Source of the DNA: CAVTPU01 sp963736695
GTDB lineage: Bacteria > Actinomycetota > Actinomycetes > Mycobacteriales > Micromonosporaceae
DNA length: 64,000 nucleotides
Direction: 5' to 3'
NCBI GenBank assembly: GCA_963736695.1
Contig: CAVTPU010000004.1
Coordinates: 3,162,001-3,226,000, forward strand
Numbering within the stretch: the first letter of the stretch is position 1; every line of letters begins with the position of its first letter. The translations under genes were made by a program, and so were the position numbers. Below, in pieces: positions 27,593 through 36,948 of the stretch. Below the pieces are notes generated by a model that saw only the letters and a program-made list of their open reading frames with translations, was not told where the DNA came from and did not search any database.

Positions 27593-28090
27593 TCAGGCCT
27601 CCGGGGCGGGGCCGCTGTCCGCGACCGGCCCCTCGACTGCGGGGCCCTCGGCTGCTGGGCCCTCCGGCCCCGGCGCGGCCGCGCTCGTCGCGGCGACCTC
27701 GTCGGACGGCTCGTCGTCGAGGAGCAGGGTGTCATGCACCCCGTCGGTGTAACCGTGGGCGTAGTCCCACGTCACATAACGATCGGGGTCGGGATCGAAG
27801 GCCGGCTCGTGCACGCGGGGCCGGCCGGAATCGAGCAGGTGGCGCAGATTCGCCCGCAGCAACGCCCAGTCGAAATAGTGCGGCTCTCGACAGTCCTCAC
27901 AGTCGATGACGAGTCCTCGGATGCCCACCGGCCCGAGCAACGCCTCGAAGACCTCCAAGTCGGCGAGGTCCTCTTCGACATCTCCCCGTTCGTCCTCGGA
28001 GAGCGGATCGAGAGGTTCGTCCGACTCGTCAAGGTCGGTGACCGGATCGACTGGGTCGTCACGGAACGGATCCAGCGGCTCGTCATGCAC
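27593..28090 (-). CDS. DUF5319 family acidic protein
   Basis: 165 residues, strongly acidic (DPFRDDPVDPVTDLDESDEP). The central part VIDCEDCREPHYFDWALLRANL, with its CxxC pair, is the hallmark of the DUF5319 family, found next to guaB in mycobacteria and relatives. The CxxC could bind a metal or form a disulfide. The last 40 residues are Ala/Pro/Glu-rich and probably disordered. It is divergent from guaB with a 140-bp gap. Confidence 0.75.
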   Translation of the reverse strand: MHDEPLDPFRDDPVDPVTDLDESDEPLDPLSEDERGDVEEDLADLEVFEALLGPVGIRGLVIDCEDCREPHYFDWALLRANLRHLLDSGRPRVHEPAFDPDPDRYVTWDYAHGYTDGVHDTLLLDDEPSDEVAATSAAAPGPEGPAAEGPAVEGPVADSGPAPEA

Positions 28091-28230
28091 GCCTCCACCG
28101 TATCGTCAGGAGCGTCGTCAGGTGTGGCGTGCCCGGTGGGTTGCCGGGCGCGCCGGTCGGAGAGTGATCCACGACCTGGATAGGATGGGCGAACACCCGC
28201 CGCACCACTGCTCGATGATCGGGGAAGAGA

Positions 28231-29718
28231 ATGGACCTCGGCCGCCCCTTGCCGCTCGGCCTCACCTTCGACGACGTCCTTCTGCTGCCCGCCGAGTCGG
28301 ACGTGATGCCCAGCGACGCCGACACCGGCACCCGCCTGTCACGTCGGATCACTCTGCGAATCCCGCTCGTCTCCAGCGCGATGGACACCGTCACCGAAGC
28401 GAGGATGGCGATCGCGATCGCTCGGCAGGGCGGCATCGGGGTGTTGCACCGCAACCTCGCCATCGAGGAACAGGCCCAGCAGGTCGATCTGGTGAAGCGG
28501 TCGGAGGCCGGCATGGTGACCAACCCGGTCACCTGCGGGCCCGACGACACGGTGGGGCAGGTCGACGCGCTGTGTGGGCGATACCGGATCTCCGGCGTAC
28601 CGGTCGTGGATGAGGCCGGCCTGTTGGTCGGCATCGTGACGAACCGGGACATGCGCTTCGTGACCGACCCGTCGGTGACGGTCCGGTCGGTGATGACAAC
28701 GATGCCGTTGATCACGGCACCGGTCGGGGTGAGCCCCACGGACGCGCTCAGCCTGCTGCGCACCCACAAGGTGGAGAAACTGCCGCTCATCGACCCGGCA
28801 GGACGGCTCGCGGGCCTCATCACCGTGAAGGACTTCGCCAAGAGCGAGCAATACCCGTTCGCCACCAAGGATCCGGCGGGTCGGCTGCGAGTCGCGGCGG
28901 CGGTGGGGGTCGGCGACGACGCCTACAAGCGGGCGCGCGCACTCGTGGAGGCAGGCGTTGACGCGATCGTCGTCGACTCGTCCCACGGACACAGCCGAAA
29001 CGTCGTCGAGATGGTGCGGCGGCTCTCCCAGGAACTCGTCGACGTCGACGTCATCGGCGGCAACGTCGCGACGCGGGCCGGCGCGCAGGCCCTCATCGAT
29101 GCGGGTGCCCACGCGGTCAAGGTGGGCGTGGGGCCGGGATCGATCTGCACCACCCGGGTGGTGGCCGGTGTCGGAGTGCCGCAGGTCACCGCGATCATGG
29201 AAGCTGCGGCGGCCTGCCACGCCGCGGACGTGCCGGTCATCGCCGACGGCGGCATGCAGTATTCCGGCGATATCGCCAAAGCGATCGTCGCGGGCGCCGA
29301 CACCGTCATGCTGGGTTCGCTGCTGGCCGGGTGCGAAGAGAGTCCCGGCGAGCTGATCTTCATCAACGGCAAACAGTTCAAGTCCTATCGGGGCATGGGC
29401 TCGCTCGGCGCCATGCAACTGCGTGGGCAGGGCCGGTCGTACTCGAAGGATCGGTATTTTCAGGACGACGTCTTCGCCGACGACAAGCTGGTGCCGCAAG
29501 GGATCGAAGGGCAGGTCCCCTATCGGGGTCCGCTCTCGGCCGTCGCGCATCAACTTGTCGGAGGACTGCGCGCCGCGATGGGATATGTCGGCGCGGCCAC
29601 CATCGGCGAGCTGCACCGTCGAGGCCAGCTGGTGCGCATCACCGCCGCCGGGCTCAAGGAGAGTCATCCGCACGACATCGAGATGACCATCGAAGCTCCC
29701 AACTACCGATCCCGCTAG
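28231..29718 (+). CDS. guaB: Inosine-5'-monophosphate dehydrogenase GuaB
   Basis: Oxidises IMP to XMP, the committed step to GMP. 495 residues. LTFDDVLLLPAESDV starts the barrel. Two CBS domains (about residues 95-210) include VDEAGLLVGIVTNRDMRF and DPAGRLAGLITVKDFAK. The catalytic loop is VGPGSICTTRVVAGVGVPQ with the active-site Cys, and the flap region follows SYRGMGSLGAM. ATG 28231 follows GGGGAAGAG. It is the first of the guaB-guaB3-...-guaA run. Confidence 0.95.
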   Translation: MDLGRPLPLGLTFDDVLLLPAESDVMPSDADTGTRLSRRITLRIPLVSSAMDTVTEARMAIAIARQGGIGVLHRNLAIEEQAQQVDLVKRSEAGMVTNPVTCGPDDTVGQVDALCGRYRISGVPVVDEAGLLVGIVTNRDMRFVTDPSVTVRSVMTTMPLITAPVGVSPTDALSLLRTHKVEKLPLIDPAGRLAGLITVKDFAKSEQYPFATKDPAGRLRVAAAVGVGDDAYKRARALVEAGVDAIVVDSSHGHSRNVVEMVRRLSQELVDVDVIGGNVATRAGAQALIDAGAHAVKVGVGPGSICTTRVVAGVGVPQVTAIMEAAAACHAADVPVIADGGMQYSGDIAKAIVAGADTVMLGSLLAGCEESPGELIFINGKQFKSYRGMGSLGAMQLRGQGRSYSKDRYFQDDVFADDKLVPQGIEGQVPYRGPLSAVAHQLVGGLRAAMGYVGAATIGELHRRGQLVRITAAGLKESHPHDIEMTIEAPNYRSR

Positions 29719-29800
29719 ACCACGTTGGGCGCCGGCGTCAGGAGCGGCCGGACGTCATGACGGCTGGGCGTGGCGGACGTGAACATGAAGGAGGAGGGCC

Positions 29801-30928
29801 GTGCGCGACGTGGTCGAGATCGGTCTGGGCAAGACAGCGCAACGGGGCTATCACCTCGATGACATCGCGATCGTGCCGAGCCGGCGGACCCGCGACGTCG
29901 ACGATGTCTCCACCGCGTGGCAGCTCGATGCCTATCAGTTCGCCATCCCGTGTGTCGCGCACCCGAGCGACGCGACGATGAGTCCGGCCACGGCGATCGC
30001 GCTCGGGCGCTCCGGTGGGCTCGGCGTGCTCAACGTCGAGGGACTCTGGTGTCGTTATGATGACCCAGCTCCGCTGCTCGAGTCGCTGGCCGACGTCGTC
30101 GACGACGGACCGGCCGCGACCCGTCGGCTTCAGGAGATCTATGCCGAACCGATCAAGCCGGAACTCATCGCCGAACGGGTGAAATCCATCCGTGACGGCG
30201 ATGTGACCGTCGCGGTGCGGGTATCTCCTCAACACACTCTCGCGCTCGCCCCGGTGATCCTCGACGCCGGCGTGGACATCCTCGTGATCCAGGGCACGAT
30301 CGTCTCGGCCGAACACGTCTCAGCCAATGACGAACCGCTCAACCTCAAGGAGTTCATCGCCGATCTCGATCTGCCGGTTCTCGTTGGCGGCTGCACCGAC
30401 TACAAGACGGCGTTGCACCTCATGCGCACCGGGGCGGCGGGGGTGATCGTCGGCGTCGGCGCTGACGTCTGGTCGACCACCGACACGGTTCTTGGCATTC
30501 GCGTGCCGATGGCCACGGCGATCGCTGACGCGGTCGCCGCGCGGAGGGACTATCTCGACGAGACCGGTGGCCGCTATGTGCACCTCATCGCCGACGGCGA
30601 TATCAGCACGAGCGGGGACATCGCCAAAGCTCTGGGCTGCGGGGCCGACGCCGTGATGCTCGGTGAGCCGCTCACTCACTGCGCCGCAGCACCGGGGGGC
30701 GGGGCGTGGTGGCACTCGGCAGCGAGCCACCCGAAGCTTCCCCGGGGCTGTTTCGGCGCCGCCGACGGTGTCCGCACCGACCTCGACCGCTTGCTCTTCG
30801 GCCCAAGTGACGACCCCGAAGGGGCTTTGAATCTCTTCGGCGGGCTTCGGCGGGCGATGGCCAAGTGCGGCTATCGCGACCTCAAGGAGTTTCAGAAGGT
30901 CGGTCTGGTGCTCGACCACGGGCGGTGA
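29801..30928 (+). CDS. guaB3: GuaB3 family IMP dehydrogenase-like protein
   Basis: 375 residues of TIM-barrel IMPDH family without CBS domains. The start MRDVVEIGLGKTAQRGYHLDDIAIVPSRRTRD is typical of the GuaB3 subgroup (quoted in parts: VEIGLGKTAQRGYHLDD and IAIVPSRRTRD). The catalytic Cys-loop of GuaB is not conserved. Relatives in this subgroup include a GMP-reductase-like activity, so the exact reaction is uncertain. GTG 29801 follows GAAGGAGG. An 82-bp gap separates it from guaB. Confidence 0.88.
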   Translation: MRDVVEIGLGKTAQRGYHLDDIAIVPSRRTRDVDDVSTAWQLDAYQFAIPCVAHPSDATMSPATAIALGRSGGLGVLNVEGLWCRYDDPAPLLESLADVVDDGPAATRRLQEIYAEPIKPELIAERVKSIRDGDVTVAVRVSPQHTLALAPVILDAGVDILVIQGTIVSAEHVSANDEPLNLKEFIADLDLPVLVGGCTDYKTALHLMRTGAAGVIVGVGADVWSTTDTVLGIRVPMATAIADAVAARRDYLDETGGRYVHLIADGDISTSGDIAKALGCGADAVMLGEPLTHCAAAPGGGAWWHSAASHPKLPRGCFGAADGVRTDLDRLLFGPSDDPEGALNLFGGLRRAMAKCGYRDLKEFQKVGLVLDHGR

Positions 30929-30930
30929 GC

Positions 30931-32412
30931 ATGCGCGCGGCCCGGTTCCGGCGGGGCGTCGCGGTGGTCCTCACCGTGCTGGTCGGCGCTGGGGCGTGCG
31001 CGGCCGACGTCACTGACCTCCCATCGGTTGACGGCTCCACCCCGGCGTCACGGTCGGCCCCCACCGGCGAGCCCTGTGGCGACATCGCCGGTCGGTGCGA
31101 CCCCTATTTTCCGGCGGCCGGCAACGGTGGCTATGACGTGCGGCACTATGACCTCGACGTGCGTTATGACCCCGCCGCGCGGACGATCACCGGCGCCGCG
31201 CGGATCTCGGCGGCAGCCATCGCCCCGCTGGCGAGATTTCACCTTGATCTGCACGGACTCACCGTCGACGCGGTGACGGTCGACGGCGCCCGGGCGGGGT
31301 TCAGTCGCAGCGGAGACGAGCTGATCATCACTCCCGCGACGGCTGTCGGCCTCGGAGTCACGTTCACGGTCGACGTCGACTATCACGGCCGCCCGCTGCC
31401 CTATCGACGCGCGGACGAGCCGGACGCGGGATTGCTCATTGGCGTGGACAGTGCCATCGCGATCGGCGAACCCGAGGTCGCCGCCTCCTGGTTCCCCGTC
31501 AACGACCATCCGAGCGACAAGGCCACTTTCGGCGTGCGCCTCACCGTGCCTGATGGTTTCGCCGCGCTCGCCAATGGTCAGCTGGTCGGACAGGAGTCCC
31601 GGTCTGGTTCGACGACGTGGACGTGGCGGGAAAGCGCGCCGGCGGCGCCATATCTGGCGACTATGGTGGTCGGGCGCTATCGGGTGCGCCACGCGACCTA
31701 TCGGGGCGTGCCGATGGTGCTCGCGGTCGCCTCCACGGTTTCCTCCGATGTGGACGAAAGGCTCGCGGTCACCCCTCGGGTGCTCGACTTTCTCAGCAGC
31801 TGGCTCGGTCCCTATCCTTTTGACGCGGTCGGCGGGATCGTGATCGACGATTCCCGCGTGCGTTATGCCATGGAGACCCAGACCCGACCGATCTATAGCA
31901 ACCGGTTCTTTGCGGGCGACGCCGACGGCTCCTGGGCCATCGCCCACGAACTGGCTCACCAGTGGTTCGGCGATAGCGTGACGGTGCGCGACTGGCGCCA
32001 GATCTGGCTCAATGAAGGCTTCGCCACATATGCCGAGTGGCTGTGGCGGGAGAGTCAGGGCGAAGACAGCCCACAGCAGCGGTTCGACAACGAGTTCGCC
32101 GACGCCAATGCGGACCTGTGGCGGGTGCGCCCGGGCGACCCCGGGAAGCACCAGCTCTTTCATGACTCGGTCTATGTGCGGGGTGCGATGACCCTGCACG
32201 CGCTGCGCGTCACCGTTGGTGACGCGGCGTTCCGGCGAATCCTGCGGGGATGGGCGACCGATCGGGCCGGCGAGCTCGTGAGCACCACGGACTTCGTCGC
32301 CTTCGCCGAGAGCGTCTCCGGGGTCGACCTCGATGCCCTGTTCGACGAGTGGCTCTTCGCGACGAATCGCCCACGTCGCCCCGTTTCGCTGGCGACGCCC
32401 AGTCATCGGTGA
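30931..32412 (+). CDS. Exported M1-family zinc metallopeptidase
   Basis: 493 residues. The N-terminus MRAARFRRGVAVVLTVLVGAGACAA is a signal peptide with a possible lipobox ending GAC, so it is exported and perhaps a lipoprotein. The gluzincin signature is complete: H339, E340 and H343 in HELAHQWFG, and E362 in WLNEGFATYAEW. An N-terminal beta domain of about 220 residues precedes it, as in M1 aminopeptidases, while the usual C-terminal ERAP1-like domain is absent. It starts 2 bp after guaB3, probably in the same transcript. Confidence 0.88.
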   Translation: MRAARFRRGVAVVLTVLVGAGACAADVTDLPSVDGSTPASRSAPTGEPCGDIAGRCDPYFPAAGNGGYDVRHYDLDVRYDPAARTITGAARISAAAIAPLARFHLDLHGLTVDAVTVDGARAGFSRSGDELIITPATAVGLGVTFTVDVDYHGRPLPYRRADEPDAGLLIGVDSAIAIGEPEVAASWFPVNDHPSDKATFGVRLTVPDGFAALANGQLVGQESRSGSTTWTWRESAPAAPYLATMVVGRYRVRHATYRGVPMVLAVASTVSSDVDERLAVTPRVLDFLSSWLGPYPFDAVGGIVIDDSRVRYAMETQTRPIYSNRFFAGDADGSWAIAHELAHQWFGDSVTVRDWRQIWLNEGFATYAEWLWRESQGEDSPQQRFDNEFADANADLWRVRPGDPGKHQLFHDSVYVRGAMTLHALRVTVGDAAFRRILRGWATDRAGELVSTTDFVAFAESVSGVDLDALFDEWLFATNRPRRPVSLATPSHR

Positions 32413-32481
32413 TCGAATCTGCCCATCACGGTCCAGGACGGTCCGCTCAGCCACTGGTCACGGGATCGCCGAGTCGTCACT

Positions 32482-34248
32482 ATGGACGGCGTGCGGGTCG
32501 ACGTCGCGGTGATCGGGTCGGGTTTCGGTGGCAGCGTCGCCGCGCTGCGACTGGTGGAGAAGGGCTATTCCGTCGCGGTGATCGAGGCGGGGCGGCGGTT
32601 CTCTGACGAGGACCTGCCCGCCACGTCGTGGCGGCTGCGCCGCTTTCTGTGGGCGCCACGGGTTCGCTGCTTCGGCATTCAGCGCATCGCGCTGTTGCGT
32701 GGCAGACAGGGCGGGCCGGGCGCGGCACGAGGCGTGCTGGTGCTCTCCGGCGCGGGAGTCGGCGGTGGCAGCCTTGTCTATGCGAACACCCTCTATGAAC
32801 CGTTGCCACAGTTCTTCGACGATCCGCAGTGGCGCGGCGTCACCGACTGGCGTGCCGAGCTCGCGCCGCATTATGACCAGGCGTCCCGCATGCTCGGTGT
32901 CGCCACCTATGACCGGCTCACCGCCGCCGACGAGGCGATGCGCTCGGTCGCCGACCGGATGGGCGTGGCGGAGAGTTTTCATCTCGCACCGGTCGGGGTC
33001 TTCCTCGGCGAGCCGGGCCGCACGGTTGACGATCCCTTCTTCGGTGGGGTCGGCCCGGCCCGCACCGGCTGCACCCATTGTGGTGGCTGCATGACCGGTT
33101 GCCGGTTCAACGCGAAGAACACCCTGGTGAAGAACTACCTTTTCCTGGCCGAGCGGGCCGGCGCCGCCGTGCTGCCGCTCACCACGGTCACCGCGGTTCG
33201 ACCGGCGTCCGCCGGCGGTTATCGGGTGCACACGGTGCGGACCGGAGCGTGGTGGCGCCGCCAGCCGGCTGTGATCGAGGCGGATCAGGTGATCTTCGCA
33301 GCGGGGGCGCTCGGCACCCAACGGTTGCTGCATCGGATGCGTGCCAGCGGCGATCTTCCGCACCTGTCGGAGCGCTTGGGGGCGTTGACACGAACCAACT
33401 CCGAGTCGATTCTCGGCGCGACGGTGCCGGCCCGTGCGGCTCGGACGCGGGGGGTGGACCTCACCGACGGCGTCGCGATCACCAGTTCGTTTCACCCAGA
33501 TGGGCACACGCACGTCGAGCCGGTCCGCTATGGCGCCGGATCAAACGTCATGGGCCTTCTGCAGACTTTGCTCGTCGACGGCGGCGCCGGCCGGCTGCGG
33601 CGGTGGGTGGCGAAGATCGTTCGACACCCGGTCGCGGCCGCGCGCACAGTGTCCGTGCGGCGCTGGTCGCAGCGGACCGTGATCGCGTTGGTCATGCAGG
33701 CCCTCGACAACTCCCTGACTCTCCACTATCGACGGTCATGGTGGGGGCGGCGAACGCTGGTGGCCGCGCCGGGCCACGGCGATCCGAACCCAAGCTGGAT
33801 CCCCGCCGGCAACGACGCGGTGCGGCTGCTCGCCGACGAGATCGGCGGAGTTCCCGGGGGGTCGATCACGGAGATCGTCGACGTGCCGGTCACCGCCCAC
33901 ATCCTCGGCGGGGCGGTGATCGGCGCGACTGCGGAGGCGGGGGTGATCGACCCGTACCATCGGGTGTTCGGGCACCCGGGCCTGCACGTGGTCGACGGGG
34001 CCGCGGTCAGCGCCAACCTGGGAGTCAACCCGTCGTTGACGATCGCCGCGCAGGCGGAGCGAGCCATCGCCCTGTGGCCCAACCATGGTGAGACGGATTC
34101 CCGGCCCGCCTTGGGAGAGCCCTATCAGCGGCTCGATCCAGTGTCGCCCCGCACTCCGGTGGTGCCCGTCGGAGCCCCAGGCGCGTTGCGGACCACCGGG
34201 GCGCGGCCCGGTGGCGCCGACCCGGCGTCGGTAGGCTTGCCGGCATGA
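32482..34248 (+). CDS. GMC-family FAD-dependent oxidoreductase (cholesterol-oxidase-like)
   Basis: 588 residues. The FAD-binding Rossmann motif is VAVIGSGFGGSVAALRLVEKG. GAGVGGGSLVYANTL is the second flavin loop, and the C-terminus HVVDGAAVSANLGVNPSLTI is the GMC/cholesterol oxidase signature. A cysteine-rich motif CTHCGGCMTGC occurs around residue 197. Order guaB-guaB3-this-guaA is the same as for the choD gene of Mycobacterium tuberculosis, but whether sterols are the substrate is not known. The start at 32482 gives a Rossmann strand at residue 7. The stop overlaps guaA. Confidence 0.85.
   Translation: MDGVRVDVAVIGSGFGGSVAALRLVEKGYSVAVIEAGRRFSDEDLPATSWRLRRFLWAPRVRCFGIQRIALLRGRQGGPGAARGVLVLSGAGVGGGSLVYANTLYEPLPQFFDDPQWRGVTDWRAELAPHYDQASRMLGVATYDRLTAADEAMRSVADRMGVAESFHLAPVGVFLGEPGRTVDDPFFGGVGPARTGCTHCGGCMTGCRFNAKNTLVKNYLFLAERAGAAVLPLTTVTAVRPASAGGYRVHTVRTGAWWRRQPAVIEADQVIFAAGALGTQRLLHRMRASGDLPHLSERLGALTRTNSESILGATVPARAARTRGVDLTDGVAITSSFHPDGHTHVEPVRYGAGSNVMGLLQTLLVDGGAGRLRRWVAKIVRHPVAAARTVSVRRWSQRTVIALVMQALDNSLTLHYRRSWWGRRTLVAAPGHGDPNPSWIPAGNDAVRLLADEIGGVPGGSITEIVDVPVTAHILGGAVIGATAEAGVIDPYHRVFGHPGLHVVDGAAVSANLGVNPSLTIAAQAERAIALWPNHGETDSRPALGEPYQRLDPVSPRTPVVPVGAPGALRTTGARPGGADPASVGLPA
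34232..34237 (+). promoter_or_regulatory. -10 element TAGGCT for guaA, inside the GMC oxidase gene
   Basis: TAGGCT, 7 nt (TGCCGGC), then ATG 34245. Although guaA overlaps the upstream gene by 4 bp, this gives it an independent leaderless promoter. Confidence 0.55.
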
Positions 34249-35792
34249 ATCGCCCGGTCCTCGTCGTCGACTTCGGCGCGCAGTATGCCCAGCTGATCGC
34301 CCGTCGGGTCCGTGAGGCCCGGATCTATTCCGAGATCGTGCCTCACTCGATGCCAGTCCGGCAGATGCTTGAGCGCAATCCCGCCGCCATCATCCTCTCC
34401 GGTGGCCCCGCGAGCGTCTACGCGGAGGCCGCCGCGCAGGTCGATTCGGAGATCTTCGCCGCCGGGGTGCCCGTGCTCGGCATCTGTTATGGCTTTCAGG
34501 CGATGGCGGTGGCGCTCGGTGGAGAGGTGGCGCACACCGGCGACCGGGAGTTCGGCGGCACCGCCGTGCGGCTTCCGGCCGGTGGCGGACGGATGCTCGC
34601 CGACCTCGCCGAGGGGCAGGACGTCTGGATGAGCCACGGCGACTGCGTCACCGCCGCGCCGGCGGGATTCACTGTGACGGCGGCCACCGATCGGGTGCCC
34701 GTGGCCGCTTTCGAGGACGTGGCGAACCGGCGAGCCGGGGTCCAGTTTCATCCGGAGGTCGCGCACACGGCGGGTGGTCAGCGGGTGTTGGAGCGCTTTC
34801 TCTATGAGATCGCGGGCATCGCGCCGCAGTGGACCTCCGACAACATCATCGACGAGCAGGTCGCCGCGATCCGGGCGCAGGTCGGCGCGGGGCAGGTGAT
34901 CTGCGGGCTCTCCGGCGGGGTCGACTCCGCCGTCGCGGCCGCGTTGGTGCACCGGGCGGTCGGCGATCAGCTCACCTGTGTCTTCGTCGATCACGGGCTG
35001 CTGCGTGCTGGCGAGGCGGAACAGGTCGAAAAGGACTATGTGGCCGCGACCGGCATCCGCCTCGTGGTGGTCGACGCCGCCGACCGCTTTCTCGACGCGC
35101 TCGCCGGGGTGAGTGACCCGGAGCAGAAGCGCAAGATCATCGGGCGGGAGTTCATTCGGGTCTTCGAGCAGGCCGCGCGTGACCTCGACGCCCACGAGCA
35201 CGTGGAGTTCCTCGTGCAGGGCACCCTCTATCCCGACGTGGTGGAGTCGGGCGGCGGCACCGGCACCGCCAACATCAAGTCACATCACAACGTGGGCGGT
35301 CTCCCCGACGACCTGAGATTCACCCTGGTCGAGCCGTTGCGCACCCTTTTCAAAGACGAGGTACGCGCGATCGGCGCCGCGCTGGGCCTGCCTGCGCCGA
35401 TGGTGTGGCGCCACCCGTTCCCCGGTCCCGGACTCGCCATCAGGATCATCGGCGAGGTGACCCGGGACCGGCTCTGCGTTCTTCGGGCCGCCGACGCGAT
35501 CGCCCGCGACGAGCTCACGGCGTCGGGTCTCGACCGGGACGTCTGGCAGTTTCCGGTGGTGCTGCTCGCCGACGTGCGCAGTGTCGGGGTGCAGGGTGAC
35601 GCGCGCACCTATGGTCACCCGGTGGTGCTGCGGCCCGTCTCCAGCGAGGACGCCATGACGGCCGACTGGTCGAGGCTGCCCTATGAGGTGGTGGCGCGAA
35701 TCTCGACCCGGATCACCAATGAGGTCCCCGAAGTCAACCGGGTGGTGCTCGACGTGACGAGCAAGCCACCGGGCACGATCGAGTGGGAGTGA
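34245..35792 (+). CDS. guaA: GMP synthase (glutamine-hydrolysing)
   Basis: Aminates XMP to GMP. 515 residues. The class I glutaminase domain has LGICYGFQAMAV with the nucleophile Cys, and FHPEVAHTAGG with the catalytic His-Glu. The ATP pyrophosphatase domain has the SGGVDS loop in CGLSGGVDSAVAAALV. The C-terminal dimerisation domain ends NRVVLDVTSKPPGTIEWE, the standard terminus. Complete and in frame. Its stop overlaps the prepilin peptidase start. Confidence 0.96.
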   Translation: MNRPVLVVDFGAQYAQLIARRVREARIYSEIVPHSMPVRQMLERNPAAIILSGGPASVYAEAAAQVDSEIFAAGVPVLGICYGFQAMAVALGGEVAHTGDREFGGTAVRLPAGGGRMLADLAEGQDVWMSHGDCVTAAPAGFTVTAATDRVPVAAFEDVANRRAGVQFHPEVAHTAGGQRVLERFLYEIAGIAPQWTSDNIIDEQVAAIRAQVGAGQVICGLSGGVDSAVAAALVHRAVGDQLTCVFVDHGLLRAGEAEQVEKDYVAATGIRLVVVDAADRFLDALAGVSDPEQKRKIIGREFIRVFEQAARDLDAHEHVEFLVQGTLYPDVVESGGGTGTANIKSHHNVGGLPDDLRFTLVEPLRTLFKDEVRAIGAALGLPAPMVWRHPFPGPGLAIRIIGEVTRDRLCVLRAADAIARDELTASGLDRDVWQFPVVLLADVRSVGVQGDARTYGHPVVLRPVSSEDAMTADWSRLPYEVVARISTRITNEVPEVNRVVLDVTSKPPGTIEWE

Positions 35793-36541
35793 CGGGATCG
35801 GACGTCCTCGTGGCGCTCGGTGGCGCCGCCACGGGGTTGGTCTTGGGGCCGGTTTTGCGGGGTCGGATCTTCTTTCACAGTGTGCCGGCCGACGAACCCT
35901 GGCGCCGTGACTGTCCACATTGCAGGATCGAATTGGTGCGGCCCGGGTGGCGCGGGGCGCTCGCCGTGTTGCCCGCCACCGGTCGATGCCCACGGTGCGG
36001 CGGACGCGTCGGCCCGCCCGCCGCGCTGGTCGAGCTGGCTGCGGCCGGCACGGTAGGGCTGCTCGGCCTCACGCTGGGATGGGGGGCCGGTCTGCTGACC
36101 TGGGCCTGGGTCGCGCTGGTGGGGGTCGCGCTCGTCTTCATCGATCTCGCGGTGTGCCGATTGCCGGATCGACTCACCGTCGCGGCGTTCGTCGGTGGGG
36201 CGGTTGCGCTCGTGGTAGCCGGACTCGTCGATGGCGATCTCGGCCGCGCCGGGTCGGCCCTGCTCGGCGGCGTGGGTCTTGCCGCGTTCTACCTCTTGCT
36301 GATATTTATATATCCCCATGGCATGGGTCTCGGTGACGCGAAGTTCGCGGCCAGTCTCGGCTCGGCGCTGGGGTGGTATGGCTGGGCGGTGACCGTTTAT
36401 GGTGCAGCGGCAGGTTTTCTGCTCGCCGGTCTGGTGAGCGGCGCGTTGCTCGTCGCAGGTCGAGTCACCCGTGCGACGCGGTTGCCACACGGACCGTTCA
36501 TGCTGGTCGGAGCCGTCCTGACGGTGGCCTTCCTGTCTTGA
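35789..36541 (+). CDS. Type IV prepilin peptidase (A24 family, TadV/PilD-like)
   Basis: 250 residues, polytopic. The aspartic protease residues are in VFIDLAVCRLPDRLT and HGMGLGDAKFAAS (the GxGDxK motif). Two CxxC pairs, CPHC and CPRC, in the N-terminal cytoplasmic loop form the zinc-binding region of bifunctional prepilin peptidases with methylase activity. It should process the Flp and TadE-type pilins encoded just downstream. GTG 35789 (or 35783) overlaps the guaA stop by 4 bp, so the pilus locus begins within the guaA transcript. Confidence 0.87.
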   Translation: MTGSDVLVALGGAATGLVLGPVLRGRIFFHSVPADEPWRRDCPHCRIELVRPGWRGALAVLPATGRCPRCGGRVGPPAALVELAAAGTVGLLGLTLGWGAGLLTWAWVALVGVALVFIDLAVCRLPDRLTVAAFVGGAVALVVAGLVDGDLGRAGSALLGGVGLAAFYLLLIFIYPHGMGLGDAKFAASLGSALGWYGWAVTVYGAAAGFLLAGLVSGALLVAGRVTRATRLPHGPFMLVGAVLTVAFLS

Positions 36542-36668
36542 CGACGATCTCTCGCCACCTGGTGGGACGCAGAAGGGGCGGTCCGACGGCAAGAACTGGC
36601 CAAACGTCCGGTCTGTCAGGAGGGTGACAGCCGACAAGGTAGGGGTGCGGGAGCGTGGTCCGGAGTTT

Positions 36669-36683
36669 GCGCATCGTATGCGC
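36669..36683. promoter_or_regulatory. Small inverted repeat upstream of the Flp pilin gene
   Basis: GCGCAT, CGT, ATGCGC, 47 bp before the pilin start and within the 188-bp gap after the prepilin peptidase gene. It could be a regulator site for the pilin promoter. No regulator is known. Confidence 0.3.
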
Positions 36684-36729
36684 CTATGCACCAGGCGTCG
36701 CTAACAGCGATCGAGAGGGAAGGTTTGTC

Positions 36730-36948
36730 GTGAAGAAGGTCCTGGACAAGCTGCGGGTGGGGCGGCTGCGGCGCGACGAAGGCGCGTCGGCTGTCGAATA
36801 CGGGCTGCTGGTGGCCCTCATCGCGGTGATTATCGCGGGCACGGTGGCGTTGCTTGGCGGCGCTCTGAGCGACAAGTTCAGAGAGTCCTGCTCCGCCGTC
36901 GCGAACGCGGGCGACGCGGCGGGGGAGTGCGCCGACCCGACTCCATGA
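36730..36948 (+). CDS. Flp/Fap-type pilin, major subunit candidate
   Basis: 72 residues. The class is shown by a short basic leader (MKKVLDKLRVGRLRRDEG) ending in Gly, then ASAVEYGLLVALIAVIIAG, with Glu at +5 and Tyr at +6 of the processed pilin as in Flp pilins. The mature part is about 54 residues, with two cysteines near the C-terminus. GTG 36730 follows GAGAGGGAAGG. It is probably the most highly expressed gene of the Tad locus. Confidence 0.88.
   Translation: MKKVLDKLRVGRLRRDEGASAVEYGLLVALIAVIIAGTVALLGGALSDKFRESCSAVANAGDAAGECADPTP

Noticed and set aside
28339..29673. 444-codon open frame antisense to guaB
   Set aside because: His/Arg/Asp-rich shadow frame with no domain; guaB is complete.
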